Of a DNA stretch of 64,000 bases, positions 51,781-61,003 are shown in pieces. The stretch's first letter is position 1. Every line of letters starts with the position of its first letter. The notes beneath the pieces were generated by a model that saw nothing but the letters and a program-made list of their open reading frames with translations, ran no database searches and was not told the DNA's origin. The position numbers were made by a program, and so were the translations under genes. Source of the DNA: Myxococcus virescens (GTDB lineage Bacteria > Myxococcota > Myxococcia > Myxococcales > Myxococcaceae); the NCBI RefSeq assembly GCF_900101905.1, contig NZ_FNAJ01000003.1, forward strand, positions 713,552 to 777,551, given 5' to 3'.

Positions 51781-52767
51781 ATGACTCACCCGACCTCATC
51801 GACGGACTTCGATCCACAACTGGCCCCCCTCCTCCCGCCGCTGAAGGGGTATGTGCCCTTGCAGATGTCGTTGGAGCAGCTCGAGCACTTCCGCCGGTTG
51901 AGCCATGTGACCTGGGAAACGCTGATGGGCGACGCGCAGGTCAGCTGCGTTGACTACAGCATCCCCGGATACCAGGGCGCCGAAATCGTGGTCTCCGTCA
52001 TTGCCCGGCAAGGCCACTCGGTTCCCGGTCCCGCCGTCTATCACATCCATGGCGGCGGCATGGTGATGGGCACCCGCTTCGCGGGGGCGAAGCCGCTCGT
52101 GGAATGGGCGCTCCGCCATGATGCGGTCTGTGTCACCGTCGAGTACCGGCTGGCGCCCGAGCATCCAGCGCCCACCCTGGTGGAGGACTGCTACGCCGGG
52201 CTGGCGTGGATGGCGGCGCATGCTGACATGCTCCGGTTTGATCCGAATCAGCTGGTCATCTTCGGCGGGAGCGGCGGCGGAGGGCTCGCGGCGGGCACCA
52301 CGCTTCTGGCTCGGGACCGGCAGGGTCCTCGGCTGTTGGGCCAACTTCTGCAATGCCCGATGCTGGATGACCGGAACGAGACGGAATCCGCACACCGCTA
52401 CGACGGCGTCGGCGTCTGGGACCGCACCAGCAACCTGACCGCCTGGAGAGCCGTGCTGGGAGACCGCTGCGGAGGGCCCGAGGTGTCTCCGTATTCCGCG
52501 CCCGCGCGAGCATCGGACTTGAGCGGACTGCCGCCCACCTTCATCGACGTCGGAGGAGCGGAGACGTTTCGAGACGAAGCTGTCGCCTATGCCCGCGGAA
52601 TCCTGGCGGCGGGCGGTGAGTGCGAGCTGCACGTCTGGGGCGGAGCCTTCCATGGCTTCTATGACATCGCCCCGCAGTCCGACCTGGCGCGCGCATGCAT
52701 CGCGGCACGCGACGCGTGGATTGCACGGATGTTCGCCCGCGGCGCCATGAGCCCGTGTTCTCCGTAA
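51781..52767 (+). CDS. HSL-type alpha/beta hydrolase (esterase/lipase)
   Basis: A 328-residue hormone-sensitive-lipase family esterase. The oxyanion motif is HIHGGGMVMG, the nucleophile elbow is GGSGGGGLAAG (GxSxG form), and the acid and base are in DVGGAETFRDE and GGAFHGFYD. The start at 51781 is chosen over 51715. These enzymes hydrolyse short-chain acyl esters. No signal peptide is seen, so it is cytoplasmic. The gene stands alone between the small lipoprotein and the Asp/Gly-linker lipoprotein genes. Confidence 0.87.
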   Translation: MTHPTSSTDFDPQLAPLLPPLKGYVPLQMSLEQLEHFRRLSHVTWETLMGDAQVSCVDYSIPGYQGAEIVVSVIARQGHSVPGPAVYHIHGGGMVMGTRFAGAKPLVEWALRHDAVCVTVEYRLAPEHPAPTLVEDCYAGLAWMAAHADMLRFDPNQLVIFGGSGGGGLAAGTTLLARDRQGPRLLGQLLQCPMLDDRNETESAHRYDGVGVWDRTSNLTAWRAVLGDRCGGPEVSPYSAPARASDLSGLPPTFIDVGGAETFRDEAVAYARGILAAGGECELHVWGGAFHGFYDIAPQSDLARACIAARDAWIARMFARGAMSPCSP

Positions 52768-52877
52768 TGAAGATGAAGTTGGTTCAACGGGCTGCTGGCG
52801 GGCCGTGTATCTGAGGCGCCTGCCACACCGTCATCGTTGCCCTACAGCTCCCCCACTTGCTTCCAGGAATTTCCCCC

Positions 52878-53798
52878 ATGTTCCATGCGCACCGCGTCCC
52901 ACGAGTCCTGGTCTTCGCCCTGCTCCCGGTCCTCTCCGCCTGTTCCTCTTCCGAATGCACGGAGAACCGAGACTGCGCGTCCCGTGGACCGGACATCGTC
53001 TGTGTGGAGGAGACTTGCGTTCAGGCCGCCTTGCCCGACGCGGGAACCGTCGACGCGGGAACGGAAGACTCCGGGGTGGACGCGGGTTCAACGGACCCGG
53101 GCTCGGATGACGGTGGCGTGGACGCAGGCTCGGGCGATGCCGGCGCTCCGGACTCGGGCACGGATGCTGGGAGCTCCGCGCCGGAGGCTTCGCTGCGCAT
53201 CACGGAGATCAACCCGTACGTCCAGCAGGAGCTCATCGAGCTGGTGGCCGTCACCGGCGGCTCACTGACGGGCATCTCCCTCAAGGAGCTCACCAACTCC
53301 GACTTCACCTTCACCTTCCCCCAGGGCTACACGGTGGAGACAGGCGCGGTGTTGGTCCTCCACCTTCGCGGCGCCTGCACGGATGCCCCAGGGAACCCGG
53401 CCTCCTGTGGCCAGGCCGCCCCCTTCACCGCCGGGGCATGGGACTTCAGCATGCCGGGCTCGCTGAGCTACTCCGGCAAGGTCTTCGAACTCTTCGCGTC
53501 GGATGGCACTCCCATTGACGGCGTTCCATTCGTCCGAGCCTCCGGGGAGATGCCGTCCAACATCGTCGCCGCGGTCCAGCGCCTGCAGGCAGACCGGGTC
53601 TGGGACCCGACGCCTTGTGTGCATGACCTCCAGACCGGGTTCGCCCGTGACCGGTACTGCCGCAACATCGCCGTGGACTGGTCCAACATGAACGCGGACG
53701 CAAACGTCATGCGCATCGCCGGCGACTCGCCGCTGACGACGCCCGGGACTCGGTCGCAGTGGAGTGGCCCCCTGCCTTCACGCTGGGGCACCTACTAG
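52878..53798 (+). CDS. Lipoprotein with Asp/Gly linker and possible lamin-tail-like domain
   Basis: A 306-residue predicted lipoprotein (lipobox VLSAC). A Cys-containing region (ECTENRDCASRG) precedes a 60-residue linker rich in Asp, Ala, Gly and Ser (PDAGTVDAGTEDSGVDAG). The C-terminal domain from about residue 100 starts LRITEINPYVQQELIELVA, like the first strand of lamin-tail/LTD domains, and has several Cys (GACTDAPGNPASCGQ, DRYCRN). CAGGA lies 8 nt before the ATG. Such proteins are common in myxobacteria as surface-anchored modules of unknown role. Confidence 0.7.
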   Translation: MFHAHRVPRVLVFALLPVLSACSSSECTENRDCASRGPDIVCVEETCVQAALPDAGTVDAGTEDSGVDAGSTDPGSDDGGVDAGSGDAGAPDSGTDAGSSAPEASLRITEINPYVQQELIELVAVTGGSLTGISLKELTNSDFTFTFPQGYTVETGAVLVLHLRGACTDAPGNPASCGQAAPFTAGAWDFSMPGSLSYSGKVFELFASDGTPIDGVPFVRASGEMPSNIVAAVQRLQADRVWDPTPCVHDLQTGFARDRYCRNIAVDWSNMNADANVMRIAGDSPLTTPGTRSQWSGPLPSRWGTY

Positions 53799-53971
53799 CG
53801 ACGACGGCTCCGGACGTCGCAAGGCGAGACCATGTCGCGGCGCTGACGCTCGTATCATGCGCCTCGCATGACGCCCACCGAGGCGCAGTAGGGGAAGCAG
53901 CCCATGCCGTAGCGCGTCTCGCCTTCTGAGGCCCCCGCGTGCGGCATGGGCCCCTTGTCTGTCAGGCGCCC

Positions 53972-54310
53972 TCATGCCGGCGACACGGGGGCCGGTGCGT
54001 TGCCCTTGAGCAAGGTCAGCAGTCCGGCGAGCAGCCCGACCCCAGGCGAGCCACCCAGGAGCGCTGCCCCCAGGACCATCCGCTCGTAGTCGTCCCCTGT
54101 CGGTGCGCCCGACGCTTTGGGCCCACTGAACATCCACAGATAGGCGGATACGCCCACCACCACCGTGGCGGCTCCGGAAATCAGCAGGAACCACTTCCAC
54201 GAGCCGCGCCCCTTTCGCACCGCGAACAGGTGGATGAGGAGTGACACGACCCCAAGCACGCCCCCGCCAAAGAGCGCCAGAAAGAAAGCCCCGATGACGA
54301 ACATTCCCAT
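53972..54310 (-). CDS. Small membrane protein, three to four helices
   Basis: A 112-residue protein with hydrophobic segments MFVIGAFFLALFGGGVLGVV, WFLLISGAATVVVGVSAYLW and a Gly/Leu-rich third (LGGSPGVGLLAGLLTLL). Short charged loops lie between them. AGGA is 9 nt before the ATG at 54310. No family is recognised. Just past its stop a 30-codon frame (53855-53947, ATG, ending YGMGCFPYCASVGVMRGA) reads like the tail of another gene, perhaps a remnant. Confidence 0.6.
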   Translation of the reverse strand: MGMFVIGAFFLALFGGGVLGVVSLLIHLFAVRKGRGSWKWFLLISGAATVVVGVSAYLWMFSGPKASGAPTGDDYERMVLGAALLGGSPGVGLLAGLLTLLKGNAPAPVSPA

Positions 54311-54782
54311 GGCGCGGCATCCTAGACCTCCCCCCCGCGTCTGGACACTGCGGGTCAGGGGGGTGGAGAGCCATCCACGTATGAATATCCCAACGCCGCG
54401 AAGCCCCCGCTTGAGGCTGTCTATCGACGGGTAGGAGTGCCGCGTCGTGACGAGCTTCAGCCTCACATGGGACTTCAACTTGGCGACGCCATGTCCGGCG
54501 GAAACCACACCGCAGGCTTCGTCGGGTTGACGGCTGCGCGTGACGTTCGCGCCTGCACCCGCTGGGAGCCCCACTGCACGCGATGGCTATTGGCGCGCCG
54601 GCCAGAAGCGCGCTGAAACAAGGGAAGCCTGCCCCTGCGAGGACTTCGTTCCTCCACCCAGCCCACCAAACTGAGCCGCGGTCAGTCTGGCGCGGAGGGC
54701 CCGCGATCTTTTTTCCGACCGACCGATGATTTTCGGCGGCCATGGCGGTCCAACCCTCAAAAACCGCTTCACGGAGAACCCC
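54311..54782. other. Intergenic region without supported gene
   Basis: These 472 bp separate the small membrane gene (minus strand) from doxX (plus strand), so both promoters lie here. The open frames present are short with no recognisable domain. A T-rich run at about 54710-54717 just upstream of the doxX ribosome site may belong to its promoter. Confidence 0.35.
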
Positions 54783-55274
54783 ATGACCACGGCGACCCAC
54801 ACCGAACTCCAGCACACCGCCCCGGCAACCCGCCTGCAGGCGGGCACGCAGTCCTCCTCGAAGAAGGCCCTGTGGACGGGACGCGTCCTGAGCGGCATCG
54901 CCGTCCTCTTCCTGCTGTTCGATGCCACCGGGAAATTGCTCCAGATTCCGGAGGCGCAGCAGGGAACGGTGGAGCTCGGCTACCCCGTGAGCGTGCTCTT
55001 CGGATTGGGAATCGTTCAGCTGGTGTGCCTGGCGGTGTATCTCATTCCCCGGCTCTCGGTGCTGGGGGCCATCCTGTGGACGGGCTATCTCGGAGGCGCG
55101 GTCGCCACCCATGTCCGGGTCGGCAACCCGCTCTTCTCCCACATGCTCTTCCCCGTCTACGTCGCGACGCTGCTCTGGCTGGGGCTCTGGCTGCGCGACG
55201 CGCGGCTGCGCGCCGTCCTGCCGGGCCGGGCCACGTCGCCAGAGTCTTCAGGCCGCCCTGGCGCGGAACCGTAG
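54783..55274 (+). CDS. DoxX-like family membrane protein
   Basis: A 163-residue membrane protein with four hydrophobic segments and the DoxX pattern: VLSGIAVLFLLFDATGKLLQ near residue 40, GLGIVQLVCLAVYLIPR, ILWTGYLGGAVATHVRVG and the final FPVYVATLLWLGLWLRD. Related proteins act in quinone-linked redox or sulfur metabolism or have no known role. GGAG lies 7 nt before the ATG at 54783. A 295-bp stretch without a supported gene follows. Confidence 0.87.
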   Translation: MTTATHTELQHTAPATRLQAGTQSSSKKALWTGRVLSGIAVLFLLFDATGKLLQIPEAQQGTVELGYPVSVLFGLGIVQLVCLAVYLIPRLSVLGAILWTGYLGGAVATHVRVGNPLFSHMLFPVYVATLLWLGLWLRDARLRAVLPGRATSPESSGRPGAEP

Positions 55275-55569
55275 CCCGCTCTTCCCGCCGGGCCCCTGGC
55301 TGCCTGGCTCCGAGAGAAGAACGGCCCCTGGGCTCGAGAGGCAGGAAGCCGGGTCTCCTCCTCTTCGCCGTGAACGGGATACTACGGCCACTCCATACAA
55401 TTGGTGCCTCGCTGCACAGCGATTGGCGATGGCGTGCTGAGCTCCGCTCGAGAGGCGAGCCTCTGTCCGATGTCCGGCACGGCCCGGCCGCCGGATGAAG
55501 CGCGGGCTTTCCACTCGACTCAAGGCACGCGATGTTCAATTCCGTTCTATCCCCCCAGGAGAGAGTCGC

Positions 55570-56931
55570 ATGCGAACCCTGTCAATGCCCCTCATCGTCG
55601 CCGCCCTCCTAACTGGCTGCAGCCAGACCCCAGACCCCACGCCAACGCCACAAGACTCAGGCGTCCCGCAGCAGGACTCGGGCGTCCCGCCGGAAGATTC
55701 GGGCGTCCCGCCAGATGACGCGGGCGTCCCGCCAGATGACGCGGGCGTTCCGCCAGACGACGCGGGTGTTCCGCCAGAAGATCCGCTTCCCACCGGCCCT
55801 CCGGTCCCGCAGGGCCCGCCCAACGTGCCCGAGTTTGATCCGGCCTTCCCCGGGCAGACACGCGTCCCAGCCATCCAGACACAGACGCCCATCCAGGTCA
55901 CCGAGATTGCCTCGGGCTTCAGGAATCCCTGGGCCATCGCCTTCCTGCCCGACCAGCGCATGCTGGTGACGGAGAAGCCCACCGGCTCGCTCTACATCGT
56001 CACGCCGCAGGGCGCGAAGTCCCCTGCCGTCGCGGGGCTGCCCTCCGTGGATGGCCGTGGCCAGGGGGGCCTGCTCGACGTGGAGGTCGGCCCCGACTAC
56101 GCACAGAGCCAGCTCATCTACTGGACCTATTCCGAGCCACGCCAGGGCGGCAACGGGCTCGCGGTGGCGCGTGCGAAGCTCGTGGACGGTGCGCAGCCTC
56201 GCGTGGAGGACGTCCAGGTCATCTTCCGCATGATGCCCACGCTCGAGTCGACGCTGCACTCGGGGGGACGGATGGTGTTCACCCCCGACGGCAAGCTGTT
56301 CGTCACGCTCGGCGAGCGCTCCATCCTCGCGGGCCGGGTGCAGGCTCGGGAACTGAACAGCCACTTCGGCAAGGTGGTCCGCATCAATCCCGACGGCTCC
56401 GTGCCCCAGGACAACCCCTACGTGAACACCGAGGGGGCGAAGCCGGAAATCTGGTCGGTGGGCCACCGCAACGTCCTGTCGGCGGCGCTCGACAGCCAGA
56501 ACCGGCTGTGGACGGTCGAAATGGGACCGCGCGGGGGTGACGAGCTCAACCGCCCCGAGGCCGGCAAGGACTACGGCTGGCCCACCATCGGGTATGGCGA
56601 GGAGTACTCCGGCGCGCCCATCCACGAGAGCCCTCGGGGCCCAGGCATGGAGCAGCCCGTGTACTACTGGGACCCGGTCATTTCTCCCTCGGGGATGACC
56701 ATCTACTCGGGGAGCCTGTTCCCCGAATGGCGGAACAACATCTTCATCGGAGGCCTGTCCAGCCAGGCGCTGGTGCGGCTCATGATGCGGAATGACCGCG
56801 TCGTGGGCGAGGAGCATCTCCTCAAGGACCTGGGCGTGCGCATCCGCGAGGTGGTGCAGGGCCCCGACGGAGCCCTCTACCTGCTCACCGACGCCACCAA
56901 CGGAAAGCTGCTCAAGGTCACGCCGCGCTGA
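55570..56931 (+). CDS. PQQ-type glucose/sorbosone dehydrogenase lipoprotein
   Basis: A 453-residue lipoprotein (lipobox LLTGC, Cys17) with a linker of 7-residue repeats at about residues 28-70, then a six-bladed glucose/sorbosone dehydrogenase propeller. Motifs include ASGFRNPWAIAFLPDQRMLV, GRGQGGLLDVEV, TLHSGGRMVFTPDGKLFVTL, WSVGHRNVLSAALDSQN, EMGPRGGDELNRPEAGKDYG and QGPDGALYLLTD. Close relatives are soluble PQQ aldose dehydrogenases of the YliI type that oxidise sugars in the periplasm. PQQ biosynthesis genes are not in the window. AGGAG lies about 9 nt before the ATG. Confidence 0.88.
   Translation: MRTLSMPLIVAALLTGCSQTPDPTPTPQDSGVPQQDSGVPPEDSGVPPDDAGVPPDDAGVPPDDAGVPPEDPLPTGPPVPQGPPNVPEFDPAFPGQTRVPAIQTQTPIQVTEIASGFRNPWAIAFLPDQRMLVTEKPTGSLYIVTPQGAKSPAVAGLPSVDGRGQGGLLDVEVGPDYAQSQLIYWTYSEPRQGGNGLAVARAKLVDGAQPRVEDVQVIFRMMPTLESTLHSGGRMVFTPDGKLFVTLGERSILAGRVQARELNSHFGKVVRINPDGSVPQDNPYVNTEGAKPEIWSVGHRNVLSAALDSQNRLWTVEMGPRGGDELNRPEAGKDYGWPTIGYGEEYSGAPIHESPRGPGMEQPVYYWDPVISPSGMTIYSGSLFPEWRNNIFIGGLSSQALVRLMMRNDRVVGEEHLLKDLGVRIREVVQGPDGALYLLTDATNGKLLKVTPR
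55651..55776 (+). repeat. Six tandem 21-bp coding repeats (linker)
   Basis: Six 21-bp units encode (D/Q/E)-D-(S/A)-G-V-P-(P/Q) in the linker of the sugar dehydrogenase. The last three units are almost identical in DNA, a mark of recent slippage, so the linker length probably varies between strains. Confidence 0.85.
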
Positions 56932-57104
56932 AGTCACCGCCGGCCACGGCATGCGCTCCACGCTCCCCGAGCGACTCGGTCCTCGGGGGGCGCGGAGCTG
57001 CGGCTTCAACCCGCCCCTCTCCGTCCAATCCGTCCGCATTCCGGAACCAAACCAGCCTCCGGAGTGTCTGGGGCCCGCGTCGAGCCCACGACCCCGGAGA
57101 ATCC

Positions 57105-58457
57105 ATGACGATGAGACTCGCCGTCGGCGCCCTGCTGCTGCTCTGGGGGTGCGCGACGCCTCCTGCGGCCCCGCGGCGCCCCCTGCCCGCGAAGGCAGGG
57201 CCCGTCTTCCTGGAGAATGACTGGGAGGGAGCGCTCCGGGCGGGGCGGGAGGGGCGGCGGCCCGTCCTCGTGGAGGCCTGGGCCCCCTGGTGCCAGTCGT
57301 GCCGGTCCATGCGCGCCACGGTGCTGGCGTCCCCCGCCCTGGATGAGTGGGCGGACCGCTTCGTCTGGCTCGCGGTGGACACGGACGCCGACACCAGCAT
57401 GGCCTTCCTCCAGCGATACCCGGTGGACACGTGGCCCACCTTCTTCGTCCTGGAGCCGGAACACGGCGCCGTCCTCGCGCGCTCGTTGGGTGCGGTGTCC
57501 CTCCCCCAATTCCTGGGCTTGCTCGAGCAATCCGAGCGGACCTTCCAGCAAGGCCGCCTGGGCACGGAGGCGCTGGTCCGGGCGGAGGCGCTCGCCCTCT
57601 CCGGTCAGCACGGCGAAGCCGCGGTGGCCTATCAGCGGGCCCTGGAGCAGTTGGCCCCCGAGGACGCGCGCCGCGCGGGCGCCCTCGTGTCCTGGAGCAA
57701 GTCGCTGGCCGCCACGGGCGCCTCCGCGGACTGCATGCGGGTGGCCGTGAGGGAGCTGCCGAAGCTCTCGCGCGTGGATGATCGCACGCGGCTGCTGTAC
57801 GTGGGCATGGGCTGCGCGCTGGACACGAACACCGAGGAGGCGCGAGCGGTGCGAGGCCAGTTCGCCGAGGAGGCAAACCGGGCCCTGGGTGCTCCCGAGA
57901 CCGCGCTGACTCCGCTTCAACGCTCGTCGCTCTACGAGCTTGCATGCGAAGCCCGTGAGGCGACCGGGGACGAAGCCGGGCTGCGCGACCAGGCGCGGAC
58001 CTGGTGGGCGTTCCTCCAGCTCCAAGCCACTCACGCGAATGGGGCCGAGGAGCGCGCGGCGCTCGATTCGCATCGGGTGATGGCCACCGCGCTGTTGGAC
58101 CAGCCGGACGCCGCCATTCCCCTCTTGGAGCGCAGCGAGCGGGAGCTGCCCGGGGACTACAACCCGCCAGCCCGGCTCGCGACGCTGTACCTGATGGCCG
58201 GGAGGAAGGATGAGGCGCTGACGGCGAGCAAGCGGGCCCTGGCCCTGGCCAGGGGCGTCTCCCGAGGCACCGTGCTCGCGGGCCATGCACGCATCCTCAT
58301 GGCACATGGCGAGCGGGCACACGCGGAGCGGCTGCTGACCGAGGCCTTGAGCGAGATGGACCGGACGCCAGGCATTCCCCAGGACCATCTCCAGCGAAAG
58401 GTCCTCGAGCAAACCCTCGCGAGGCTTCGCGCGAGCAACGGTGCGGCGCCGAAGTGA
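57105..58457 (+). CDS. Thioredoxin-domain/TPR lipoprotein
   Basis: A 450-residue predicted lipoprotein (lipobox LLWGC, Cys16). Residues 33-150 are a thioredoxin-like domain with the redox pair WCQSC (Cys63, Cys66) in VEAWAPWCQSCRSM and the cis-Pro region VDTWPTFFVL. The rest, about 160-450, is TPR-type helices (RQGEAAVAYQRALEQLAPED, DAAIPLLERSERELPGDYN, KDEALTASKRALAL). A thioredoxin fused to TPRs and anchored at the membrane suggests thiol exchange with partner proteins in the periplasm. GGAG is 5 nt before the ATG. Confidence 0.85.
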   Translation: MTMRLAVGALLLLWGCATPPAAPRRPLPAKAGPVFLENDWEGALRAGREGRRPVLVEAWAPWCQSCRSMRATVLASPALDEWADRFVWLAVDTDADTSMAFLQRYPVDTWPTFFVLEPEHGAVLARSLGAVSLPQFLGLLEQSERTFQQGRLGTEALVRAEALALSGQHGEAAVAYQRALEQLAPEDARRAGALVSWSKSLAATGASADCMRVAVRELPKLSRVDDRTRLLYVGMGCALDTNTEEARAVRGQFAEEANRALGAPETALTPLQRSSLYELACEAREATGDEAGLRDQARTWWAFLQLQATHANGAEERAALDSHRVMATALLDQPDAAIPLLERSERELPGDYNPPARLATLYLMAGRKDEALTASKRALALARGVSRGTVLAGHARILMAHGERAHAERLLTEALSEMDRTPGIPQDHLQRKVLEQTLARLRASNGAAPK

Positions 58458-58613
58458 ACGGCGAACGGAAGGCCGCCATGAGTCGGCGCTGAAAGGCTCC
58501 GCCTTGCAGGGCCGGGGGCGGGCAGCCAGGCGGATGGGCCCCACCATTTCGCCCGAGCCTGGCCTGTTTCGCCTACGCTGCCCGCCGTCTCCTGAAAGGC
58601 CGGTGTCCGTCGC

Positions 58614-60329
58614 ATGGGTGGTCGTGTGCTCTCTCCAGTCCTCCTCGTCGGTGCGGGAACGGGGGAGGCCACGTGCGGCATCCTGTACCTGGCGGGCTAC
58701 CTGCGGCGCGGCGGCATCGAGGCCTTCGTGCGGCTGTACGATGGGGATGAGACCGAAGCCGAGGTGACACGCACCTTCGAGAGTCTCCTGCGCCGCGTAC
58801 GCCCGAAGCTCGTGGGCATCAGCCTCAAGTGGTTCCACCACGTGGACCGTGCGCTGCTCATCGCGAGGACGGTGCGGCGGCTCGACCCCTCCATCCGCAT
58901 CGTCGTGGGTGGCAACTCCGCGTCGTACTGGTGGAAGGAGCTGAGCGGCTACGACAGCATCGACCACATCGTGCTGGGCGACGGCGAGGTGCCACTGCTG
59001 GCGCTGTGCAATGGCGAGGAGGCGCCGCCCAACGTCGTGACGAGGAGTCCGGACGGCCGTCCGCGCCGGCTGCCGCTGGAGTACGTGCAGCGCGCCACGA
59101 ACACGGACGACATCTATTACTCGCACTTCAACGACATCTTCCTCAGCCAGATGGACCAGCACTCGTTCTCCGGCTGGGTCGCGCCCGGCAAGGGGTGCGG
59201 TGAGAACTGCCTGTATTGCGGCGGGGCGCGAGGCAACCAGAAGGCGGACTTCGGGCGCGCGAAGCCCTTCCTGCGCGCCGAGGAGAACGTGCGCCGCGAC
59301 CACCAGGAGATCGCCGGGCGGACGTGGCAGATGCGCTACGACTTCGCGGGCAGCACCGCCGGTTTCCTGAGCAGCACCTGGGCGGGCGTGGACCTCTCCC
59401 GCCACTGCTGCACGTACTTCCTGTGGGGCGTGCCTCGGGTGGAGCTGGTGGCGGCGCTGGCCGAGACGTTCCAGCGCGTCTACATGGTCATCGACATCGG
59501 TTGCTTCTCCGAACAGCAGCGGCTGGAGCAGATGGGCCGAGGACTGCTAAAGCCCTGCGCGAAGGACCGCGAGCTGCTGGAAGTCATCGACGCCTGCCGC
59601 AAGTACCCCAACCTGGACATCGAAATCTCCGGCATCGGAGGCCTGCCCTTCGCGAGCAAGGCCACCCTGGCGGAGGAATTACGGCTCGTGGAGCGCATCA
59701 TCGGCCTGGACTGCGTGGTGGGCTACCAGCGGCTCGAGGCGCAGCCCGGGGCGCTGGTGACGCAGCACCCCGCGCGCTTCGACATGGTGACGGAGGCGAA
59801 GACCTTCGCGGAGTTCCTCGACTACTTCGAGCGCCGCGAGCCCGGTGACGTGTCCGTGCCGATGATTCGCTTCCGCGACGCGGGCCTGGAGGCGGCGGTC
59901 CAGCACACCTCCGACCGGGTGGACGCGCTGGCCTGGAAGCACCGCGACACGCGCAAGCGCGTCGCCATCCAGGGCAGGACGCGGCTGCGCAACACCGCTC
60001 CCTGGACCCAACGCTTCACCCTGGGGGAGTGGCTGGGCAGCCACCGCGCCCCCGCGAAGCTCGCGGGTGAGGCGGTGACGGTCCTCCGCTCCGTGGATGG
60101 CATCACGATGAGCTGCGCCCCTTCTGTCAGCCCGAAACGGTTCTCCGACCCCACGCTCACGCAGGGCGAGGACGGCGCCATCCTCCTGGCCGCCCTGGCC
60201 GCCTTCGAGCACCCCACGACGGTCTCCAGCGCCGTGTCGAAGCTCGGCGCGAAGGCGCGGCTCGACCCGCATTCCGCGCGAGAGGTCATCGACCACCTGG
60301 TGGACGGACGCTTCCTCCAGCCGGCGTGA
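58614..60329 (+). CDS. Orphan radical SAM protein with B12-binding-like N-domain
   Basis: A 571-residue protein. The N-terminal 150 residues form a B12-binding-like Rossmann domain (LLVGAGTGEATCGILYLAGY, RIVVGGNSASYWW) without the DxHxxG cobalamin-His motif. The radical SAM cluster motif is CGENCLYC (Cys195, Cys199, Cys202), then KPFLRAEENV and IGGLPFASKATLAEEL. The C-terminal region (about 500-571) is winged-helix-like (TTVSSAVSKLGAKARLD). The class includes methylases and RiPP or lipid modifying enzymes; none can be chosen. No clear ribosome site was seen. No precursor peptide or partner lies next to it. Confidence 0.82.
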   Translation: MGGRVLSPVLLVGAGTGEATCGILYLAGYLRRGGIEAFVRLYDGDETEAEVTRTFESLLRRVRPKLVGISLKWFHHVDRALLIARTVRRLDPSIRIVVGGNSASYWWKELSGYDSIDHIVLGDGEVPLLALCNGEEAPPNVVTRSPDGRPRRLPLEYVQRATNTDDIYYSHFNDIFLSQMDQHSFSGWVAPGKGCGENCLYCGGARGNQKADFGRAKPFLRAEENVRRDHQEIAGRTWQMRYDFAGSTAGFLSSTWAGVDLSRHCCTYFLWGVPRVELVAALAETFQRVYMVIDIGCFSEQQRLEQMGRGLLKPCAKDRELLEVIDACRKYPNLDIEISGIGGLPFASKATLAEELRLVERIIGLDCVVGYQRLEAQPGALVTQHPARFDMVTEAKTFAEFLDYFERREPGDVSVPMIRFRDAGLEAAVQHTSDRVDALAWKHRDTRKRVAIQGRTRLRNTAPWTQRFTLGEWLGSHRAPAKLAGEAVTVLRSVDGITMSCAPSVSPKRFSDPTLTQGEDGAILLAALAAFEHPTTVSSAVSKLGAKARLDPHSAREVIDHLVDGRFLQPA

Positions 60330-60537
60330 GCTTTCGCACCGAGGAGACGGCTTCACGCAACTTCACGAGCCCCGGACAACAGGGGCGCAGCAAGACGGGG
60401 CCCGACGGATTCCTCGCCCGGGGAACGGTGGGGCGAATAAATCGGCCGGAAAAGGCCATGTCACATGCGGCACCGGCTGCGTCGTCCTGAGGTTGAACGC
60501 AGGCACTTTCGCCCTGCACGACACTCAGGAGCCGTCC

Positions 60538-61002
60538 ATGAAGCCCCGGATGAACGCGTTCGCCGTCGCCCCCGATGCGATGAAGTTGACGCTCGATTAC
60601 GGCCAGAAGCTGCTGGAGCTGGGCCTGGAGAAGCGCCTCCAGGAGCTGGTGAAGATCCGCGCATCGCAGCTCAACGGCTGCGCGTTCTGCATCCACATGC
60701 ACACCCGGGACGCCCGCGCGCATGGGGAGACCGAGGAGCGCATCTACCTGCTGGACGGTTGGCGCGAGTCGCCCCTGTACACCGAGCGCGAACGGGCGGC
60801 CCTGGCCTGGACGGAGGCCCTGACGCACGTCTCCCAGACGCACGCGTCCGATGAGGACTACGCTGCCCTCGCGCCGCACTTCTCGGAGCAGGAAATCGTG
60901 CATCTCACCCTGCTCATCGGGATGATCAACACCTGGAACCGCATCTCCGTGGGGTTCCGCTCCACTCACCCCGTCACCACTCCCCGCACCGAGGCCGCCT
61001 GA
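60538..61002 (+). CDS. Carboxymuconolactone decarboxylase/AhpD-family protein
   Basis: A 154-residue AhpD-like protein. The redox motif is NGCAFCIHMH with Cys48, Cys51 and His55, the pattern of the peroxidase-active group rather than the decarboxylase. AGGAG lies 7 nt before the ATG at 60538; the frame begins at a TTG upstream. It ends 1 bp before the GTG of the sigma factor gene, so the two are translated together. This pairing with a SigJ-type factor recurs in actinobacteria and myxobacteria. It probably removes peroxides or acts in redox signalling. Confidence 0.9.
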   Translation: MKPRMNAFAVAPDAMKLTLDYGQKLLELGLEKRLQELVKIRASQLNGCAFCIHMHTRDARAHGETEERIYLLDGWRESPLYTERERAALAWTEALTHVSQTHASDEDYAALAPHFSEQEIVHLTLLIGMINTWNRISVGFRSTHPVTTPRTEAA

Positions 61003-61003
61003 C

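Noticed and set aside
55657..58290. Very long minus-strand open frame (877 codons) opposite the sugar dehydrogenase and thioredoxin genes
   Set aside because: It is Arg/Pro/Ala-rich, has no domain and lies opposite two well-supported plus-strand genes; long antisense frames are expected at this GC content.
57006..59405. Minus-strand open frame of 799 codons opposite thioredoxin and radical SAM genes
   Set aside because: His/Arg/Gln-rich and domain-free, antisense to two genes with clear motifs and ribosome sites.
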